Below are positions 8,322 to 20,628 of a DNA stretch of 64,000 bases, in pieces. The stretch is from Pseudomonas lalkuanensis. Its GTDB lineage: Bacteria; Pseudomonadota; Gammaproteobacteria; Pseudomonadales; Pseudomonadaceae. A model generated the notes under the pieces. The model was given only the letters and a program-made list of their open reading frames with translations. It was not told where the DNA came from and searched no databases. The position numbers and the translations under genes were made by a program. The stretch is from the NCBI RefSeq assembly GCF_008807375.1, contig NZ_CP043311.1, positions 214,501 to 278,500 on the forward strand, read 5' to 3'. Position 1 is the first letter of the stretch. Each line of letters starts with the position of its first letter.

Positions 8322-9428
8322 TCAGCGCTTTCGCGGCGCCGGCTGCTGCTGGGTGATGCAGTGGATGTTGCCGCCGCCGAGCAGGATCTCGCGGCCGGGG
8401 ACCATCACCACTTCGTGCTGCGGGAAGACGCGCTTGAGGATGGCCTCGGCCGTGGCGTCCTTCGCGTCGTCGAACTTGGGCGCGATGATGCCGCCGTTGA
8501 CGATCAGGAAGTTCACGTAGGAGCCTGCCAGGCGGATCGACGGATCACGATCCTGGGTGCCTTCCACCAGGTCCACGCCGGCGCACTCTTCTTCGGTGGC
8601 GTAGATCGGGCCGGGGATCGGCATCTTGTGCACCACCAGCTGTCGGCCCTTGGCGTCGCGGACGCTTTCCAGCACCTTCATCGCCGCCTGGCAGCGCGGG
8701 AAGTTCGGGTCCTGCGGGTCATCGGTCCAGGCGAGCAGCACTTCGCCCGGACGCACGTAGCAGCAGAAGTTATCCACATGGCCGTCGGTTTCGTCGTTGT
8801 ACAGGCCGTCCGGCAGCCAGATCACGGTTTCCACCGCCAGTTGCTCGCGCAGCACCGCCTCGATCTGTTCGCGGGAGAGGTGCGGGTTGCGGTTGCGGTT
8901 CAGCAGGCATTCTTCGGTGGTGATCAGGGTGCCTTCGCCATCCACGTGGATGGAGCCGCCTTCGAGCACGAAGCCGTTGGTGCGGTAGCGCTTGCAGCCT
9001 TCGATCTCCAGGACTTTGCGCGCCACCTGGTCGTCGCGGTTCCAGGGGAAATAGAGGCCGCCGTCGAAGCCGCCCCAGGCGTTGAAGGTCCAGTCCACGC
9101 CGCGCACCTCGCCCTGGTCGTTGACCACGAAGGTCGGGCCGGTGTCACGCACCCACGCGTCGTCGTTGGAAATTTCCACCACGCGGATGTTCGGCTCGTC
9201 GAGGCGTGCGCGGGCGTTCTCGTACTGTCCGGCGGAGACGCAGACGGTCACCGGCTCGAAGCGGGCGATGGCTTTGGCCACGGCGGTGAAGGCTGCTTGC
9301 GCGGGCTTGCCACCCAGGCGCCAGTTGTCGGGGCGCTCGGGCCAGACCATCCAGGTGCGGGTATGGGGTTCCCATTCAGCCGGCATGCGGAAGCCGTCGT
9401 CGCGGGGGAGGGTGTTCAGTGTGTTCAT
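8322..9428 (-). CDS. aguA: Agmatine deiminase AguA
   Basis: This enzyme hydrolyses agmatine to N-carbamoylputrescine and ammonia (agmatine pathway of arginine/putrescine catabolism). It is a 368-aa protein of the peptidyl-arginine-deiminase-like fold. The catalytic Cys357 sits in [10 protein letters not shown], and the active-site region [26 protein letters not shown] and [10 protein letters not shown] are clear. I chose ATG 9428 ([22 protein letters not shown]); this gives the family length and the same catalytic number as PAO1 AguA. Upstream in-frame ATGs lie within a hairpin region. It follows aguB on the same strand with 125 bases between. Confidence 0.95.
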   Translation of the reverse strand: MNTLNTLPRDDGFRMPAEWEPHTRTWMVWPERPDNWRLGGKPAQAAFTAVAKAIARFEPVTVCVSAGQYENARARLDEPNIRVVEISNDDAWVRDTGPTFVVNDQGEVRGVDWTFNAWGGFDGGLYFPWNRDDQVARKVLEIEGCKRYRTNGFVLEGGSIHVDGEGTLITTEECLLNRNRNPHLSREQIEAVLREQLAVETVIWLPDGLYNDETDGHVDNFCCYVRPGEVLLAWTDDPQDPNFPRCQAAMKVLESVRDAKGRQLVVHKMPIPGPIYATEEECAGVDLVEGTQDRDPSIRLAGSYVNFLIVNGGIIAPKFDDAKDATAEAILKRVFPQHEVVMVPGREILLGGGNIHCITQQQPAPRKR

Positions 9429-9496
9429 CGATCCACCATTGGTCTGTTCAGGATCTGCTGCGCGTCGCGAGATCCTGAGCCTTTCATGAAAGGACA

Positions 9497-9542
9497 GGGG
9501 CCAACCCGCTGGCGAACAGTGCATCGCCAACGGGCTGGCCCC
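9497..9542. other. Large intercistronic hairpin between aguB and aguA
   Basis: A 19-bp arm beginning GGGGCCAACCCG (9497-9515) pairs with 9524-9542 with two mismatches around an 8-base loop. No T run follows on the minus strand. It probably modulates aguA expression or mRNA stability relative to aguB. Confidence 0.6.
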
Positions 9543-9553
9543 TGAATCCGGGC

Positions 9554-10432
<879 letters not shown>

Positions 10433-10629
10433 GGGGACACCTCGTCGGAACGTTTTTGAACCCATTGCCGGATATCTATCGGCGATTGGGGCTTTTCCGT
10501 GCCGGCGGGGTGTGGGCCGCCGTGCGGATGGCGACTTTATAGTCGATAAAAATCCGTATTGGAAGCGTGATTTTTCTATCGAGGCGGATTTTCTGATTTA
10601 TTTGCCGATAAATATCGGGTTTTATCGGT
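10433..10629 (-). promoter_or_regulatory. aguBA promoter region with AguR-type operator candidates
   Basis: Two related inverted repeats occur: GTCGATAAAAATCCG (10542-10556) and GCCGATAAATATCGG (10604-10618). The second has CCGATA/TATCGG around an AA centre. A third looser site GCCG...CGGC with a GATATC core lies at 10467-10483. They are the obvious binding sites for the TetR-family protein AguR encoded just upstream; that assignment is inference. Confidence 0.6.
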
Positions 10630-11274
10630 TCAGATTTCTCGGGCCGTGGCCCGCTTTGGCAGGAAGGGCGGCAGATAGAGGCCGAGGTAGGCATCGAACA
10701 CCCGCATGCCTTCCTCGGCCAGGCGCGGGGTGATTTCGCCGTGCAGCTGCACGGAGCGGGCGTAGACACGGTCGCCCAGTTCCATGGCCAGGGCGAAGAC
10801 GTCGACATCCTCAGGCAGCGCCGGCAGCTCGAAGTGACGTTCGAACAGGGCGAGCATCAGCCGGCCCAGTTCGATGTCGTGCTGGCGGTCGGCCTGGGTG
10901 ACTTCGGTGAGGCCGTGCTGGGCGAGGATCAGCTGGCGCGCGGCGGCGTCGGCTGCGTAGATCGACAGCATGCGCTCTTCCACCAGGCGTGAAAGGTCCT
11001 GCCAGTGGCGCAGGCTGTCGTGCTCGATGGGCTGCTGCAGGCAGGCTCGGAACGCCGCGTGGACGTCGGCGGTGAGGGCTTCGAGTATCGCCGGCACGCT
11101 GGAGAAGAAGTGATAGACGGAAGAGGGCGGCATCTCCGCGCGCTCGGCGACGCTGTAGATCGACAGGTTGGCCACGCCCTGCTCTGCCAGGAGGGTGCGG
11201 GCGGCGTCGAGAATCCCGGCGATGCGCAGCTGGCTGCTGGCGCGCGGTTTGCGGGCGGTGGCGTGGCGCGACAT
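10630..11274 (-). CDS. aguR: TetR-family repressor of the agmatine operon, AguR
   Basis: This is a 214-aa TetR/AcrR regulator. The N-terminal helix-turn-helix is LSIYSVAERAEMPPSSVYHFFSS (about residues 36-58); the remaining helices form the ligand-binding core. A strong ribosome site AAAGGAG stands about 8 bases before ATG. Location directly upstream of aguBA on the same strand is the arrangement I recall for aguR (PA0294) in PAO1, where agmatine/N-carbamoylputrescine relieves repression. The operator-like repeats at 10542-10618 lie just behind its stop codon, in front of aguB. Confidence 0.88.
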   Translation of the reverse strand: MSRHATARKPRASSQLRIAGILDAARTLLAEQGVANLSIYSVAERAEMPPSSVYHFFSSVPAILEALTADVHAAFRACLQQPIEHDSLRHWQDLSRLVEERMLSIYAADAAARQLILAQHGLTEVTQADRQHDIELGRLMLALFERHFELPALPEDVDVFALAMELGDRVYARSVQLHGEITPRLAEEGMRVFDAYLGLYLPPFLPKRATAREI

Positions 11275-11375
11275 GGGAGGCTCCTTTCCGAAGAGCCGCT
11301 ATTGGAATCCAGTCGACCGGGTCGGGGCAAGCGAACACGCAGCGATGGACACCGATCGCGATTGGAGTTCGTCGT

Positions 11376-11436
11376 GGGGTGCGCCCTGCGCACCGGGGCT
11401 GGTTGCGCGGGCGTTCCGGTGCGCGCGGCGCACCCT
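11376..11436. repeat. Inverted pair of GGTGCGC/GCGCACC mini-hairpins
   Basis: Two 21-base units, 11376-11396 and 11416-11436, are each a small hairpin (GGTGCGC-3 nt-GCGCACC) and are nearly reverse complements of each other. The pattern is that of a REPIN doublet, of a different family from the TGTGGGAGCG repeats. It sits just beyond the stop of the polyamine-binding gene at 11442. Confidence 0.6.
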
Positions 11437-11441
11437 ACCGG

Positions 11442-12503
11442 CTACTTGTTGCCTTCGCGGAAGGCCGTCCACACCTCATCGCGCGTAGCGCTGAGCTTGT
11501 CCGGCACGGGCTCCACCGGGAACAGGCGGCGCTTGGTTTCCTTGTCCGGGTACAGGCCGGGCTGGTCGCGCAGGCCTGCATCCAGATACTGACGGGCGTC
11601 GGCATTGCCGCTGGGGTAGAGGGTGGCACTGGTGACTTTCGCCGCCACTTGCGGACGCAGCATGAAGTCGATGAACCGGTGTGCCAGGTCGGCCCGCCTG
11701 GCACTGGTGGGAATCGTCAGGTTGTCGATGAACAGTACCGAGCCTTCATCCGGGACCATGAAACTCACCGGCTGGCCGGCCGCGGCGGCGTTCAGGGCAT
11801 CGCCGACCCAGGCCATGGCCACGCACAGCTTGCCGGCGTTGAGATCGGCGATGTAGCGCTCGCTGTCGACATAGCGCAGGTTCGGGCGCAGGGCGGCGAG
11901 GGTTTCGGCACTGCGCTTGAGTCGGCTCGGCGCGCTGCGGGAGAGGTTGCGGCCCTGGTAGTTGAGCAGCACGGCGAGGGTTTCGTCGGGGGCGTCCAGC
12001 AGGCTGACGCCGCACTGGCCGAGACGCGCGCTCTGGTCGGCCTCGAACAGCAGGCTCCAGCTGTGGGGCAGCGGGCCGCCGAAGGCCTTTTCCGCCTGGG
12101 GCATGTTCACCGCCAGGCCGACGGCGCCCCAGAGGTAGGGCACGGCGTGCTGGTTGTTCGGGTCCATGGCGGCCAGCTTGCTCAGCAGCTGCTTGTCCAG
12201 GTGCTGGCGATTGGGCAGGAGGGAGAAGTCCAGCGGCTGCAGGCGACCTTCCTTGATCAGGCGCGGCAGGTCGTTGTGGGAGGGCACGGCGACATCGATG
12301 GGCTCGCCGCCGGCCAGGGCCTTGTCCAGTTCGTCGGCGCTGCTGAAGGTGTGGTATTCGACCTTGATGCCGGTTTCCTTCTGGAACTCCTCCAGCACCT
12401 CCGGGGCGATGTAGTCATTCCAGTTGTAGACGCGGATCGGGTCTTCGGCCTGGGCCAGTGCGGGGAGCAATGCGAGCAACAGCGGAGCGAGCAAACGGGG
12501 CAT
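11442..12503 (-). CDS. Polyamine-binding periplasmic protein (SpuD/PotF-like, orphan)
   Basis: This is a 353-aa solute-binding protein of the spermidine/putrescine family. The signal peptide (MPRLLAPLLLALLPALAQA) is followed by [34 protein letters not shown], the PotF/PotD/SpuD signature. It is clearly diverged from SpuD and SpuE encoded 6-8 kb to the right (SADELDKALAGGEPIDVAVPSHN in place of [23 protein letters not shown]). It has no ABC partner of its own nearby, so it may feed SpuFGH or act as a sensor (inference). Its position between aguR and spuI corresponds to PA0295 in PAO1. GGGAGG stands 5 bases before ATG. Confidence 0.88.
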   Translation of the reverse strand: MPRLLAPLLLALLPALAQAEDPIRVYNWNDYIAPEVLEEFQKETGIKVEYHTFSSADELDKALAGGEPIDVAVPSHNDLPRLIKEGRLQPLDFSLLPNRQHLDKQLLSKLAAMDPNNQHAVPYLWGAVGLAVNMPQAEKAFGGPLPHSWSLLFEADQSARLGQCGVSLLDAPDETLAVLLNYQGRNLSRSAPSRLKRSAETLAALRPNLRYVDSERYIADLNAGKLCVAMAWVGDALNAAAAGQPVSFMVPDEGSVLFIDNLTIPTSARRADLAHRFIDFMLRPQVAAKVTSATLYPSGNADARQYLDAGLRDQPGLYPDKETKRRLFPVEPVPDKLSATRDEVWTAFREGNK

Positions 12504-12617
12504 GACGTCCTCCCTGATAGAGCATGCGGGTTCTGGTTGTCTTGGCGTTCGGGTGCTGCAAGGCGCTACCAGCCGGGATGGCCCGCTGCGCCGGGTGTTG
12601 CAAAGGGTACAGATGCG

Positions 12618-12645
12618 ACAACGCCGGCCCGGGGGCCGGCGTTGT
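12618..12645. other. 13-bp perfect GC-rich hairpin downstream of spuI
   Basis: ACAACGCCGGCCC (12618-12630), GG, GGGCCGGCGTTGT (12633-12645). It lies 9 bases past the spuI stop on the minus strand. No clear T run follows, so it may be a weak terminator or 3'-end stabiliser. Confidence 0.6.
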
Positions 12646-12653
12646 GGACTCGC

Positions 12654-14033
12654 TTACACGGTATGCAGGTACCAGTTGTACTCGAGGTCGGAGATGGAGT
12701 GCTCGAACTCCTCCAGCTCACTTTCCTTACAGGCGACGAAGATGTCGATGTAGTCCGGGCTGATGTACTTGGCCAGGATTTCGCTGTCGTCCAGCTCGCG
12801 CAGGGCATCGCGCAGGTTGTTCGGCAGGCTCTGCTCCAGCTGTTCGTAGGAGTTGCCTTCGATGGGGGCGCCCGGCTCGACCTTGTTGGTCAGGCCGTGG
12901 TGGATACCCGCCAGGATGGCCGACATCATCAGGTAGGGGTTGGCGTCGGCGCCGGCCACGCGGTGCTCGATGCGCACGGCATCCGGGCTGCCGGTGGGCA
13001 CGCGAACGGCCACGGTGCGGTTGTCCAGGCCCCAGCTCGGCGCGTTCGGCACGTAGAACTGCGCGCCGAAACGGCGGTAGGAGTTCACGTTCGGGCACAG
13101 GAAGCCCATGGACGCGGGCATGGTCTCGAGCACACCGCCGACTGCGTGACGCAAAGCGGCGTTCTGCTCGGGATCATCGGAAGCGAAGATGTTCTTGCCG
13201 GTCTTCTTGTCGATCAGCGAGATGTGCACGTGCAGGCCGTTGCCCGCCTGGCCCGGATAGGGCTTGGCCATGAAGGTGGTGTCCATTTCATGGTCGTAGG
13301 CGATGTTCTTGATCAGGCGCTTGAGCAGCACCGCGTAGTCGCACGCCTTCAGGGCGTCTTCGACGTGATGCATGTTGACTTCGAACTGGGCCGGGGCGCT
13401 TTCCTTGACGATGGCGTCGGCCGGGATGCCCTGGACCTTGGCGCCTTCGAGGATGTCCTGCAGGCAGTCGGCGTATTCGTCCAGATCGTCGATCAGGTAC
13501 ACCTGGGTGGACTGCGGGCGCTTGCCGGAAATGGGCGAACGCGGCGGCTGCGGACGGCCGTTGATGTTCTCCTGGTCGATCAGGTAGAACTCCAGCTCGA
13601 ACGCGGCGCAGATGGTCAGGCCGAGTTCATCGAATTTTTCCACCACACGACGCAGCACCTCGCGTGGGTCGGCGAAGAAAGGTTCGCCTTCGAGTTCGTG
13701 CATGGTCATCAGCAGCTGCGCGGTCGGGCGCTTCTGCCAGGGTTCGTCGCTGAGGGTGCTGGGGATGGGATAGCAGATGCGGTCCGCGTCGCCGATGTCC
13801 AGGCCGAGGCCGGTGCTTTCGACGGTGGAACCGTTGATATCGAGAGCGAAGATCGAAGCGGGGAGGTTGATGCCTTTCTCGTAGACTTTGGTCAGGCTGG
13901 CGCGTTCGATTCGCTTGCCTCGCACCACTCCATTCATATCTGCAATCAACAGGTCGACGAACTGGACCTCAGGATGCTCCTTAAGGAATTCGTTCGCTTC
14001 TTGAAGCTGAACGGCACGCGGGGGTACCGACAT
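12654..14033 (-). CDS. spuI: Gamma-glutamylpolyamine synthetase SpuI (glutamine synthetase family)
   Basis: This enzyme ligates glutamate to putrescine (or a related diamine) using ATP in polyamine catabolism. It is 459 aa with a glutamine-synthetase fold: N-terminal DLLIADMNGVVRGKRI (substrate-binding beta-grasp), FELEFYLID (metal-binding Glu), GNGLHVHISLIDKKTGKNIF, and the arginine-rich nucleotide region RVPTGSPDAVRIEHRVAGADANPYL. AAGGTG precedes the ATG. It is divergent from spuA across a 279-base control region. Identification as spuI rather than glnA rests on the pathway context and the GlnA3/PuuA-type N-terminus. Confidence 0.9.
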   Translation of the reverse strand: MSVPPRAVQLQEANEFLKEHPEVQFVDLLIADMNGVVRGKRIERASLTKVYEKGINLPASIFALDINGSTVESTGLGLDIGDADRICYPIPSTLSDEPWQKRPTAQLLMTMHELEGEPFFADPREVLRRVVEKFDELGLTICAAFELEFYLIDQENINGRPQPPRSPISGKRPQSTQVYLIDDLDEYADCLQDILEGAKVQGIPADAIVKESAPAQFEVNMHHVEDALKACDYAVLLKRLIKNIAYDHEMDTTFMAKPYPGQAGNGLHVHISLIDKKTGKNIFASDDPEQNAALRHAVGGVLETMPASMGFLCPNVNSYRRFGAQFYVPNAPSWGLDNRTVAVRVPTGSPDAVRIEHRVAGADANPYLMMSAILAGIHHGLTNKVEPGAPIEGNSYEQLEQSLPNNLRDALRELDDSEILAKYISPDYIDIFVACKESELEEFEHSISDLEYNWYLHTV

Positions 14034-14312
14034 GATGCAACACCTTTTTTGTTAAAAATATCAATCACGCTCTATCTAAGGTGTGAGTCAATCCGAATCA
14101 CCCCCTGATGTCAAGCGAGCCCTATTTTGCCCCAAAAACGGGCTCGATGGCCAGTTTTGGGGCGTTTCGGGGCGCCCGAACCTCTCTCCGAACCTTGCCA
14201 GGCGTGGTGCTCAGCGGGGCGTGTTCAATTTTTTACAGTCCTATTGTGTAAAAAAATGAACAACGCTAAGCTCGGTCGAAACCCACAGACAGACAAATAA
14301 AACGGGTGTCTC
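14034..14312. promoter_or_regulatory. Divergent spuI-spuA control region with a 15-bp inverted repeat
   Basis: GTTCAATTTTTTACA (14223-14237) is reverse-complemented with one mismatch at 14247-14261, spacer 9 bases, 52 bases before the spuA ATG. A second pair CCCCAAAA/TTTTGGGG (14130-14137, 14155-14162) and CGAGCCC/GGGCTCG (14116-14122, 14140-14146) interleave nearer spuI. These look like operators for polyamine-responsive regulation; the regulator is not in the window. Confidence 0.6.
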
Positions 14313-15065
14313 ATGTCTCGCCTGCCGTTGATAGGCGTATCCGCTTGCACCAGAGAGATCGGTCCTCAGACTTATCATATAGCTGGTGACAAGTATCTGC
14401 GTGCGGTAGCGGTTGGAGCCGGTGGAATTCCTCTGGTGATTCCAGCCCTCGCTGAACTGATGGACCAGGCGACTCTGCTGTCCGGCCTGGACGGTCTTCT
14501 CCTTACCGGCTCCCCTTCGAATGTGGAGCCCCATCAATATGAAGGCACCGCATCCGAGCCCGGCACCCGTCACGATCCCGCCCGGGATCGCACCACTCTG
14601 CCCCTTGTCCGCGCGGCCATCGAAGCCGGCATCCCCGTCCTGGGCATTTGCCGGGGCTTCCAGGAAATGAACGTGGCTTTCGGGGGCACCCTGCACCAGC
14701 GCGTGCATGAAGTAGAAGGATTCATGGATCACCGCGAGCCGGCCAACGAGCCGCGCGAGGTGCAATACGCTCCCCGTCATGCGCTGCATGTGCAGCCGGG
14801 CGGCGTACTCGATGGCATCGGCTTGCCGTCCGAGATTCAAGTCAACTCCATTCATGGCCAGGGCGTTGAACGTCTGGCGCCGGGCCTGCGTGTAGAGGCT
14901 CTGGCGCCCGATGGGTTGGTCGAGGCCTTTTCGGTCGAAGGCGCCAGGAGCTTTGCCCTGGGGGTGCAATGGCATCCCGAGTGGCAGGTGCAGACCAACC
15001 CGAACTATCTCGCCATCTTCCAGGCCTTTGGTGAGGCTTGCAGGGAGAAGGCGGGGAAACGCTGA
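14313..15065 (+). CDS. spuA: Gamma-glutamyl amine hydrolase SpuA (class I amidotransferase fold)
   Basis: This is a 250-aa PuuD-like hydrolase expected to remove the glutamyl group from gamma-glutamyl-GABA or a related intermediate. The nucleophile is Cys113 in GICRGFQEMN; the His221-x-Glu223 pair lies in GVQWHPEWQ. The motifs LTGSPSNVEPHQY and HGQGVERLAPGL are those of the PuuD family. It is the first gene of the rightward spu cluster. The TCTC-ATG start at 14313 has only a weak ribosome site but no better start exists. spuB follows after 143 bases. Confidence 0.92.
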   Translation: MSRLPLIGVSACTREIGPQTYHIAGDKYLRAVAVGAGGIPLVIPALAELMDQATLLSGLDGLLLTGSPSNVEPHQYEGTASEPGTRHDPARDRTTLPLVRAAIEAGIPVLGICRGFQEMNVAFGGTLHQRVHEVEGFMDHREPANEPREVQYAPRHALHVQPGGVLDGIGLPSEIQVNSIHGQGVERLAPGLRVEALAPDGLVEAFSVEGARSFALGVQWHPEWQVQTNPNYLAIFQAFGEACREKAGKR

Positions 15066-15208
15066 GCGGGAGAGCTCTTCAGGAAAACGGCGAAGTTGCC
15101 GTGTCGCGCAGTTCGAACTGTACTGATCGCGCGGCCGGTGCCTCGATGGGTGCGTACGGCACGAACCTGCGGAAGCCTCTTAGCGAAGCTCTCAACACTG
15201 AGGTCTTT

Positions 15209-16567
15209 ATGACTACCAAGCTCGACCAGCTGACCAGCTGGCTGAAAGAACGCAAAATCACCGAAGTTGAATGCATGATCAGCGATCTTACCGGCATTGC
15301 GCGCGGTAAGATCTCGCCGACCAACAAGTTCCTGGACGAGAAGGGCATGCGCCTCCCCGAGAGCGTGCTGCTGCAAACCGTGACCGGCGACTATGTTGAG
15401 GACGACATCTATTACGAGCTGCTCGACCCGGCGGACATCGACATGTTCTGCCGCCCGGACGAGAGCGCCGTGTACCTGGTGCCGTGGGCCATCGAGCCCA
15501 CCGCCATGGTGATCCACGACACCTTTGACAAGCAGGGCAATCCCATCGAGCTGTCGCCCCGCAACCTCCTGAAGAAGGTGCTCAAGCTGTACGCCGACAA
15601 AGGCTGGAAACCCATCGTCGCCCCGGAGATGGAGTTCTACCTGACCAAACGTTGCGACGATCCGGACTTCCCCCTGCAGGCCCCGCTGGGCCGCTCGGGC
15701 CGCCCGGAAACCGGTCGCCAGTCCTTCTCCATCGATGCGGCGAACGAATTCGACCCGCTGTTCGAGGACATGTACGACTGGTGCGAGATGCAGGACCTGG
15801 ACCTCGACACCCTGATCCACGAGGAAGGCCCGGCGCAGATGGAAATCAACTTCCGTCACGGCGACGCCCTGGAGCTGGCGGACCAGATCCTGGTGTTCAA
15901 GCGCACCATGCGCGAGGCCGCGCTCAAGCACAACGTGGCGGCGACCTTCATGGCCAAGCCGATCACCGACGAGCCGGGCAGCGCCATGCACCTGCACCAG
16001 AGCGTGATCGACATCAAGACCGGGAAGAACATCTTCTCCAACGATGACGGTTCCATGAGCGAGCTGTTCCTGCACCACATCGGCGGCCTGCAGAAGTACA
16101 TCCCCGAAGTGCTGCCGCTGTTCGCGCCCAACGTGAACTCCTTCCGCCGCTTCCTGCCGGACACTTCCGCGCCGGTGAACGTCGAGTGGGGCGAGGAGAA
16201 CCGCACCGTGGGCCTGCGCGTACCGGATGCCGGTCCGCAGAACCGCCGCGTGGAGAACCGCCTGGCCGGTGCCGACGCCAACCCTTACCTGGCGATCGCC
16301 GCGAGCCTGCTGTGCGGCTACATCGGCATGGTGGAAGGCGTGAAGCCGAGCGCGCCGGTCAAGGGGCGTGGCTACGAGCGCCGCAACCTGCGCCTGCCGC
16401 TGACCATCGAGGCAGCTCTGGAGCGGATGGAAGCCTGCCGCGACATCGCGAAGTACCTGGGCGACAAGTTCGTGACGGCCTACGTGGCGGTCAAGCGCGC
16501 CGAGCACGAGAACTTCAAACGGGTGATCAGTTCCTGGGAGCGCGAGTTCCTGCTGCTCTCCGTCTGA
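15209..16567 (+). CDS. spuB: Gamma-glutamylpolyamine synthetase SpuB (glutamine synthetase family)
   Basis: This is a second glutamine-synthetase-like ligase of 452 aa for gamma-glutamylation of polyamines. Visible are CMISDLTGIARGKISPTNKF at the N-terminus, PEMEFYLTKRCDDP, EEGPAQMEINFRHGDALELADQ, GSAMHLHQSVIDIKTGKNIF and the Arg-rich RVENRLAGADANPYLAIAASL. GAGG 6 bases before ATG 15209 fixes the start; an in-frame ATG at 15146 lacks a ribosome site. It resembles SpuI in layout but only moderately in sequence, so the two probably handle different amines (inference). A GC-rich hairpin (16580-16598) follows the stop. Confidence 0.9.
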   Translation: MTTKLDQLTSWLKERKITEVECMISDLTGIARGKISPTNKFLDEKGMRLPESVLLQTVTGDYVEDDIYYELLDPADIDMFCRPDESAVYLVPWAIEPTAMVIHDTFDKQGNPIELSPRNLLKKVLKLYADKGWKPIVAPEMEFYLTKRCDDPDFPLQAPLGRSGRPETGRQSFSIDAANEFDPLFEDMYDWCEMQDLDLDTLIHEEGPAQMEINFRHGDALELADQILVFKRTMREAALKHNVAATFMAKPITDEPGSAMHLHQSVIDIKTGKNIFSNDDGSMSELFLHHIGGLQKYIPEVLPLFAPNVNSFRRFLPDTSAPVNVEWGEENRTVGLRVPDAGPQNRRVENRLAGADANPYLAIAASLLCGYIGMVEGVKPSAPVKGRGYERRNLRLPLTIEAALERMEACRDIAKYLGDKFVTAYVAVKRAEHENFKRVISSWEREFLLLSV

Positions 16568-16629
16568 TCCGGAACGGAGGCCGGCCGCCGCGGCCGGCTC
16601 TCCAGATAGGTGTTTACTGAGGTAATGAA

Positions 16630-17997
16630 ATGAATAGCCAAGTGACCAACCCCAAGACCCTTGAATGGCAAGCGCTAGGTCGTGACCACCACCTGCCGCC
16701 GTTCACCGACTACAAGGCGCTGAACGCCAAGGGTGCGCGGATCATCACCAAGGCCGAAGGCGTGTACATCTGGGATAGCGAAGGCAACAAGATCCTCGAT
16801 GGCATGGCCGGCCTGTGGTGCGTCAACGTCGGCTACGGCCGCGAGGAACTGGTGCAGGCGGCGACCCGGCAGATGCGTGAACTGCCCTTCTACAACCTGT
16901 TCTTCCAGACCGCGCATCCGCCGGCTGTAGAGCTCTCCAAGGCGATCGCCGAGATCGCGCCGGAAGGCATGAACCACGTGTTCTTCACCGGCTCGGGCTC
17001 GGAAGCCAACGACACCGTGCTGCGCATGGTCCGTCATTACTGGGCGACCAAGGGCCAGCCGCAGAAGAAAGTCATCATCGGACGCTGGAACGGCTATCAC
17101 GGCTCCACCGTGGCCGGTGTCAGCCTCGGTGGCATGAAGGCCCTGCATGAGCAGGGTGATCTGCCGATCCCCGGCATCGAGCACATCGCCCAGCCCTACT
17201 GGTTCGGCGAAGGCGGCGACATGGCGCCGGCCGAGTTCGGCGTCTGGGCGGCCGAGCAGCTGGAGAAGAAGATTCTCGAAGTGGGCGAGGACAAGGTTGC
17301 CGCCTTCATTGCCGAGCCCATCCAGGGTGCGGGCGGCGTGATCGTCCCGCCGGAAACCTACTGGCCGAAGATCCGTGAAGTCCTCGCCAGGTACGACATC
17401 CTGTTCATCGCCGACGAAGTGATCTGCGGCTTCGGCCGTACCGGCGAATGGTTCGGCAGCCAGTACTACGGCAACGCCCCGGACCTGATGCCGATCGCCA
17501 AGGGCCTGACCTCCGGCTACATCCCCATGGGCGGCGTCATTGTCCGCGACGAGATCGTCCATACCCTGAATGAGGGTGGGGAGTTCTACCACGGCTTCAC
17601 CTACTCTGGTCATCCGGTAGCGGCAGCGGTGGCGCTGGAGAACATCCGCATCCTGCGTGAAGAGAAGATCGTCGAGAAAGTGAAGGCTGAAACGGCACCG
17701 TATTTGCAACAACGCTGGCAGGAGCTGGCCGACCACCCGTTGGTTGGCGAAGCGCGCGGTGTCGGCATGGTGGCGGCGCTGGAACTGGTCAAGAACAAGC
17801 AGACCCGTGAGCGTTTCGCCGGTGGTGTGGGGATGCTGTGCCGCGAGCACTGCTTCCGTAATGGCCTGATCATGCGCGCGGTGGGTGACACCATGATCAT
17901 CTCGCCGCCGCTTGTGATCAGCAAAGACGAGGTTGACGAACTGGTGACCAAGGCACGCAAGTGCCTGGACCTCACCTTGGCAGAAGTAAAAGGCTAA
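16630..17997 (+). CDS. spuC: Polyamine:pyruvate aminotransferase SpuC
   Basis: This is a PLP-dependent class III aminotransferase (455 aa) that transaminates putrescine, cadaverine or spermidine with pyruvate. The PLP lysine is Lys291 in [35 protein letters not shown] carries the PLP-ring aspartate, and [21 protein letters not shown] the phosphate-binding loop. The N-terminal [20 protein letters not shown] is typical of SpuC. GAGGTAATGAA stands in front of the ATG. The next gene, spuD, follows after 158 bases that contain a terminator-like hairpin. Confidence 0.94.
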   Translation: MNSQVTNPKTLEWQALGRDHHLPPFTDYKALNAKGARIITKAEGVYIWDSEGNKILDGMAGLWCVNVGYGREELVQAATRQMRELPFYNLFFQTAHPPAVELSKAIAEIAPEGMNHVFFTGSGSEANDTVLRMVRHYWATKGQPQKKVIIGRWNGYHGSTVAGVSLGGMKALHEQGDLPIPGIEHIAQPYWFGEGGDMAPAEFGVWAAEQLEKKILEVGEDKVAAFIAEPIQGAGGVIVPPETYWPKIREVLARYDILFIADEVICGFGRTGEWFGSQYYGNAPDLMPIAKGLTSGYIPMGGVIVRDEIVHTLNEGGEFYHGFTYSGHPVAAAVALENIRILREEKIVEKVKAETAPYLQQRWQELADHPLVGEARGVGMVAALELVKNKQTRERFAGGVGMLCREHCFRNGLIMRAVGDTMIISPPLVISKDEVDELVTKARKCLDLTLAEVKG

Positions 17998-18004
17998 GAA
18001 AAAG

Positions 18005-20490
<2,486 letters not shown>

Positions 20491-20544
20491 TGCAAAACCG
20501 GTGGCCCGTGGTGTGGCGGCCCCGCCGGTGACAATCCGGCCGGG

Positions 20545-20561
20545 CCAGGCAGGATGCCTGG
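20545..20561. other. 7-bp hairpin between spuE and spuF
   Basis: CCAGGCA (20545-20551), GGA, TGCCTGG (20555-20561). No T run. This is the third hairpin at a binding-protein junction in this operon. Confidence 0.5.
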
Positions 20562-20628
20562 TTCGTGCCCATGCTGTATAAACGCGCCCGGCCGCGGTGG
20601 TCGGGGAGTAATTTCTGGGAGTGTGGTA

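Noticed and set aside
12654..14033. Assignment of this gene (and of 15209-16567) as glnA, the ammonia-assimilating glutamine synthetase
   Set aside because: Their setting among polyamine transport and transamination genes and their GlnA3/PuuA-like N-termini fit gamma-glutamylpolyamine synthetases.
11379..14108. A 909-codon open frame on the plus strand opposite the binding-protein gene and spuI
   Set aside because: It is the GC-skew shadow of two well-identified minus-strand genes; composition is Gly/Val/Ala/Gln-rich without domain motifs.
15146..15208. Upstream in-frame ATG as the spuB start
   Set aside because: No ribosome site there, whereas GAGG stands 6 bases before ATG 15209 and the resulting protein begins at the conserved region.
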